Shown here in pieces: positions 5,281 to 7,022 of a DNA stretch of 7,022 nucleotides. This stretch comes from JAZGHN01 sp964496725 (GTDB taxonomy: Bacteria > Chloroflexota > Dehalococcoidia > Dehalococcoidales > E44-bin46), in the NCBI GenBank assembly GCA_964496725.1, contig CAZCAS010000061.1, forward strand, positions 1 through 7,022. The letters are read 5' to 3'. The position numbers were made by a program, and so were the translations under genes. The notes beneath the pieces are model-generated. The model searched no databases, had not been told where the DNA came from, and was given only the letters and a program-made list of their open reading frames with translations. How positions within the stretch are numbered: the first letter of the stretch is position 1; every line of letters begins with the position of its first letter.

Positions 5281-7022
5281 CTATATTATCGGTTCCATAG
5301 TGAGGGCTGGGTGTTTCTTCTCTTCCAGGAAGGGGAGAATCTCCTCCTCGGTGGTGCCCACTGTTTCATCGGCAATCATGTCGGGTAGATTAGGAAGGCC
5401 TATTTCTTCGGCTCTAGCTTTAAGCCGTTCGGCAATCTCCTCTTTTAGCATCTTGGGTAGCCATACTAGCCTCTTTATACCACCCTCAGCGGCGATAAAT
5501 TTTTTCTGGCAGATATTGTACTTGCTGTGACCGATAAAGCCGGGGGTGCTTATACCACCACCAACATGCCCGGCGAGGGTGGTGAATTTCATTCCACAGG
5601 GGGTAATTTCGGGGAATTCTCGATTTACGGTCATTATTCCGTTACATATGGGGAGGATGGCGGCAACGCATTCACAGCAGCCGCAGGTAGTCCATGGGTC
5701 GTGGACTATGCTGTACATGCTATAATGGTCCAGCTTGCCTCGCGAAGCCTTGTAGATAAACTCGTTTACCCCTTTCCATTGCCCCAGCTTGGTGTCTAAT
5801 ATCAATCCTTTCTCTATCGGCTGGTTTGGTCCAGTGGGATTGATTTCATAGGCTGCTTTGCAGTCCATCCAGTTATAAGAGCCGCAGAGTCCGGTTTTCT
5901 CGGGGGTGACCACGCAAACATGGCTGGGGGCAAAGGACTGGCACAGTGTGCACGAGTAATATATGTCGGTGGTTTCATCGGTCATGCCTTCAATTCGGGC
6001 ATCCCGAGCAGCATATACCTTTCTTGCCTTTGCTACTATCTCCTTTACCTTATCCTCTTCGGTATAAATTTTTACCTGTAGCTTATCAAATATCCGCCTG
6101 AAATCTTGATGCAGCTTGGCGTGAAGGATGGTGCCGATGTGGGCTAGCTTGAAGCCCTTTTCCTTGGCTGTTTTGCTGACTCGTAACCAGCCAATGTCCC
6201 TCTGTCCTTGGTGCCATACCCCGCTAGCGTAATTTATCAGGTGGTGAATCTGGCGCTCCAGGATAGGTTCATGGTCTTCCTGAAACTCTCTCCCCGCCAC
6301 CTCAACCGCTATAGCCAGCGGTAGATGGGCCTCCTCGGGGACGTCGGTTATCTCGGGGCCAATAACCTCGACCTTGCCGTCTTCTACCTCCTCCATCCGT
6401 TTGCTGGTGACCCACTCCACCATAGGGGTGGGTGGACTCCCTGTGCCGCACTCCAGATACCACTCCCCCTTGCGAACCCTTTCGCCCTCAAAGGCAGCGC
6501 CATAGGCGAGGGGGATGGGCACCTCAGCCACGGCGGTCTTGAGCCCTCTCACCTCTATGGCTTTGGCGACTATTTTGTCGTGAGGGATATTGGAAACAAC
6601 ATGTTCATAGGTGCAAATCCCGGTGGGTAGAATCTCGGGTATGGGCGTATCAGCAATAGTGGGGAATCCCCAGTTGACTGCCCCGGCGGCATTGGCATAC
6701 CACTCATCGGTTACATATCCCAGGGGCAGAACAAAGGAGAAGATGCGGTCTTTATTATAGATAAGGATTTTCCTGAAATCGCCGGGCCCAATCCCGCCGA
6801 AGGACATAGCTGCTCTGGTGGCAAAACCAGCGGCAAATACAGTGGCTGTTACATCAGGACCAAATGAGACCAGACGGGTTGGCCATCCAATCTGTATTCC
6901 AGCCTCTAAAATCTGTTCGGAAAATCTCTTACCGTTATGTTCAGCCGACATAAACACGTAGAGGTTCTTCTGCTGGAGTTCCTGGGCAATCTTGGCAGCT
7001 ATCTCTTTGGTCGGAGCAGCAC
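5281..7022 (-). CDS. acsB: Acetyl-CoA synthase (AcsB), bacterial type, 5'-truncated
   Basis: Acetyl-CoA synthase of the CODH/ACS complex, which joins CO, a methyl group from the corrinoid protein and CoA at the nickel-containing A-cluster. The frame is open to the right edge, so the GTG at 6957 is an internal codon; 579 residues are visible (Moorella AcsB has 729). Residue numbers here count from that GTG. A-cluster ligands are present: Cys336, Cys339, Cys348 and Cys358 in SCTLCQSFAPSHVC and GLCG, plus Cys425 and Cys427 in TTCGCCEC; they match Moorella Cys506, 509, 518, 528, 595 and 597. Other shared blocks are AFEGERVRKG (155-164), NYASGVWHQGQRDIGWLRVS (242-261) and the ending HPALTMEPI. The fragment reaches back to about Moorella residue 175, inside the N-terminal CODH-contacting domain that archaeal CdhC lacks, so this is the bacterial form. 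Cys428 and Cys430 are extra cysteines beside the CGC motif. acsC follows 16 bp downstream. Confidence 0.97.
   Translation of the reverse strand, partial: AAPTKEIAAKIAQELQQKNLYVFMSAEHNGKRFSEQILEAGIQIGWPTRLVSFGPDVTATVFAAGFATRAAMSFGGIGPGDFRKILIYNKDRIFSFVLPLGYVTDEWYANAAGAVNWGFPTIADTPIPEILPTGICTYEHVVSNIPHDKIVAKAIEVRGLKTAVAEVPIPLAYGAAFEGERVRKGEWYLECGTGSPPTPMVEWVTSKRMEEVEDGKVEVIGPEITDVPEEAHLPLAIAVEVAGREFQEDHEPILERQIHHLINYASGVWHQGQRDIGWLRVSKTAKEKGFKLAHIGTILHAKLHQDFRRIFDKLQVKIYTEEDKVKEIVAKARKVYAARDARIEGMTDETTDIYYSCTLCQSFAPSHVCVVTPEKTGLCGSYNWMDCKAAYEINPTGPNQPIEKGLILDTKLGQWKGVNEFIYKASRGKLDHYSMYSIVHDPWTTCGCCECVAAILPICNGIMTVNREFPEITPCGMKFTTLAGHVGGGISTPGFIGHSKYNICQKKFIAAEGGIKRLVWLPKMLKEEIAERLKARAEEIGLPNLPDMIADETVGTTEEEILPFLEEKKHPALTMEPII

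Noticed and set aside
6955..6957. GTG at 6957 as the start of acsB
   Set aside because: The frame stays open to the right edge with AcsB-like sequence (KEIAAKIAQELQQKNLYVFM), so the codon is internal and the gene is cut by the window.

Overview
The window is a compact Wood-Ljungdahl (reductive acetyl-CoA) locus from a strict anaerobe. It holds six protein genes, two cut by the window edges, and almost no non-coding DNA. Base composition is moderate, about half G+C by eye. The gene set, the bacterial-type AcsB and the DUF3786 gene fit Dehalococcoidia or related Chloroflexota. That placement is inference from protein character, and other CO2-fixing or acetate-oxidising anaerobic lineages remain possible.

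Layout: on the + strand, positions 1-1386 hold the C-terminal two thirds or so of a molybdopterin formate dehydrogenase catalytic subunit (fdhA), whose 5' end lies off the left edge. Everything else is on the - strand and reads right to left: acsB (acetyl-CoA synthase, 5' end off the right edge), acsC (corrinoid iron-sulfur protein large subunit), acsE (methyltetrahydrofolate:corrinoid methyltransferase), metF (methylenetetrahydrofolate reductase) and a DUF3786 gene of unknown function. The gaps in that direction are 16, 11, 60 and 35 bp, so these five genes look like one operon. The last of them converges on fdhA, with only 13 bp between the two stop codons.

Together the genes cover the first step of the methyl branch (CO2/formate, FdhA), its last reduction (MetF), transfer of the methyl group to cobalamin (AcsE to AcsC) and assembly of acetyl-CoA at the A-cluster (AcsB). 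The pathway could run towards CO2 fixation or towards acetyl-CoA oxidation, and the sequence does not decide which. CO dehydrogenase (acsA/cooS), the small corrinoid protein subunit (acsD), formyl-THF synthetase, folD and the maturation and reactivation factors are not in the window.

No wholly new system is visible. The points most worth attention are the DUF3786 gene closing the operon, a GC-rich hairpin just before its start codon, a probable TTG start for metF, an AT-rich palindrome in the largest intergenic gap, and extra cysteines beside the A-cluster motif of AcsB. I saw no RNA genes, mobile elements or CRISPR arrays, and no stretch over 300 bases lacks a gene.
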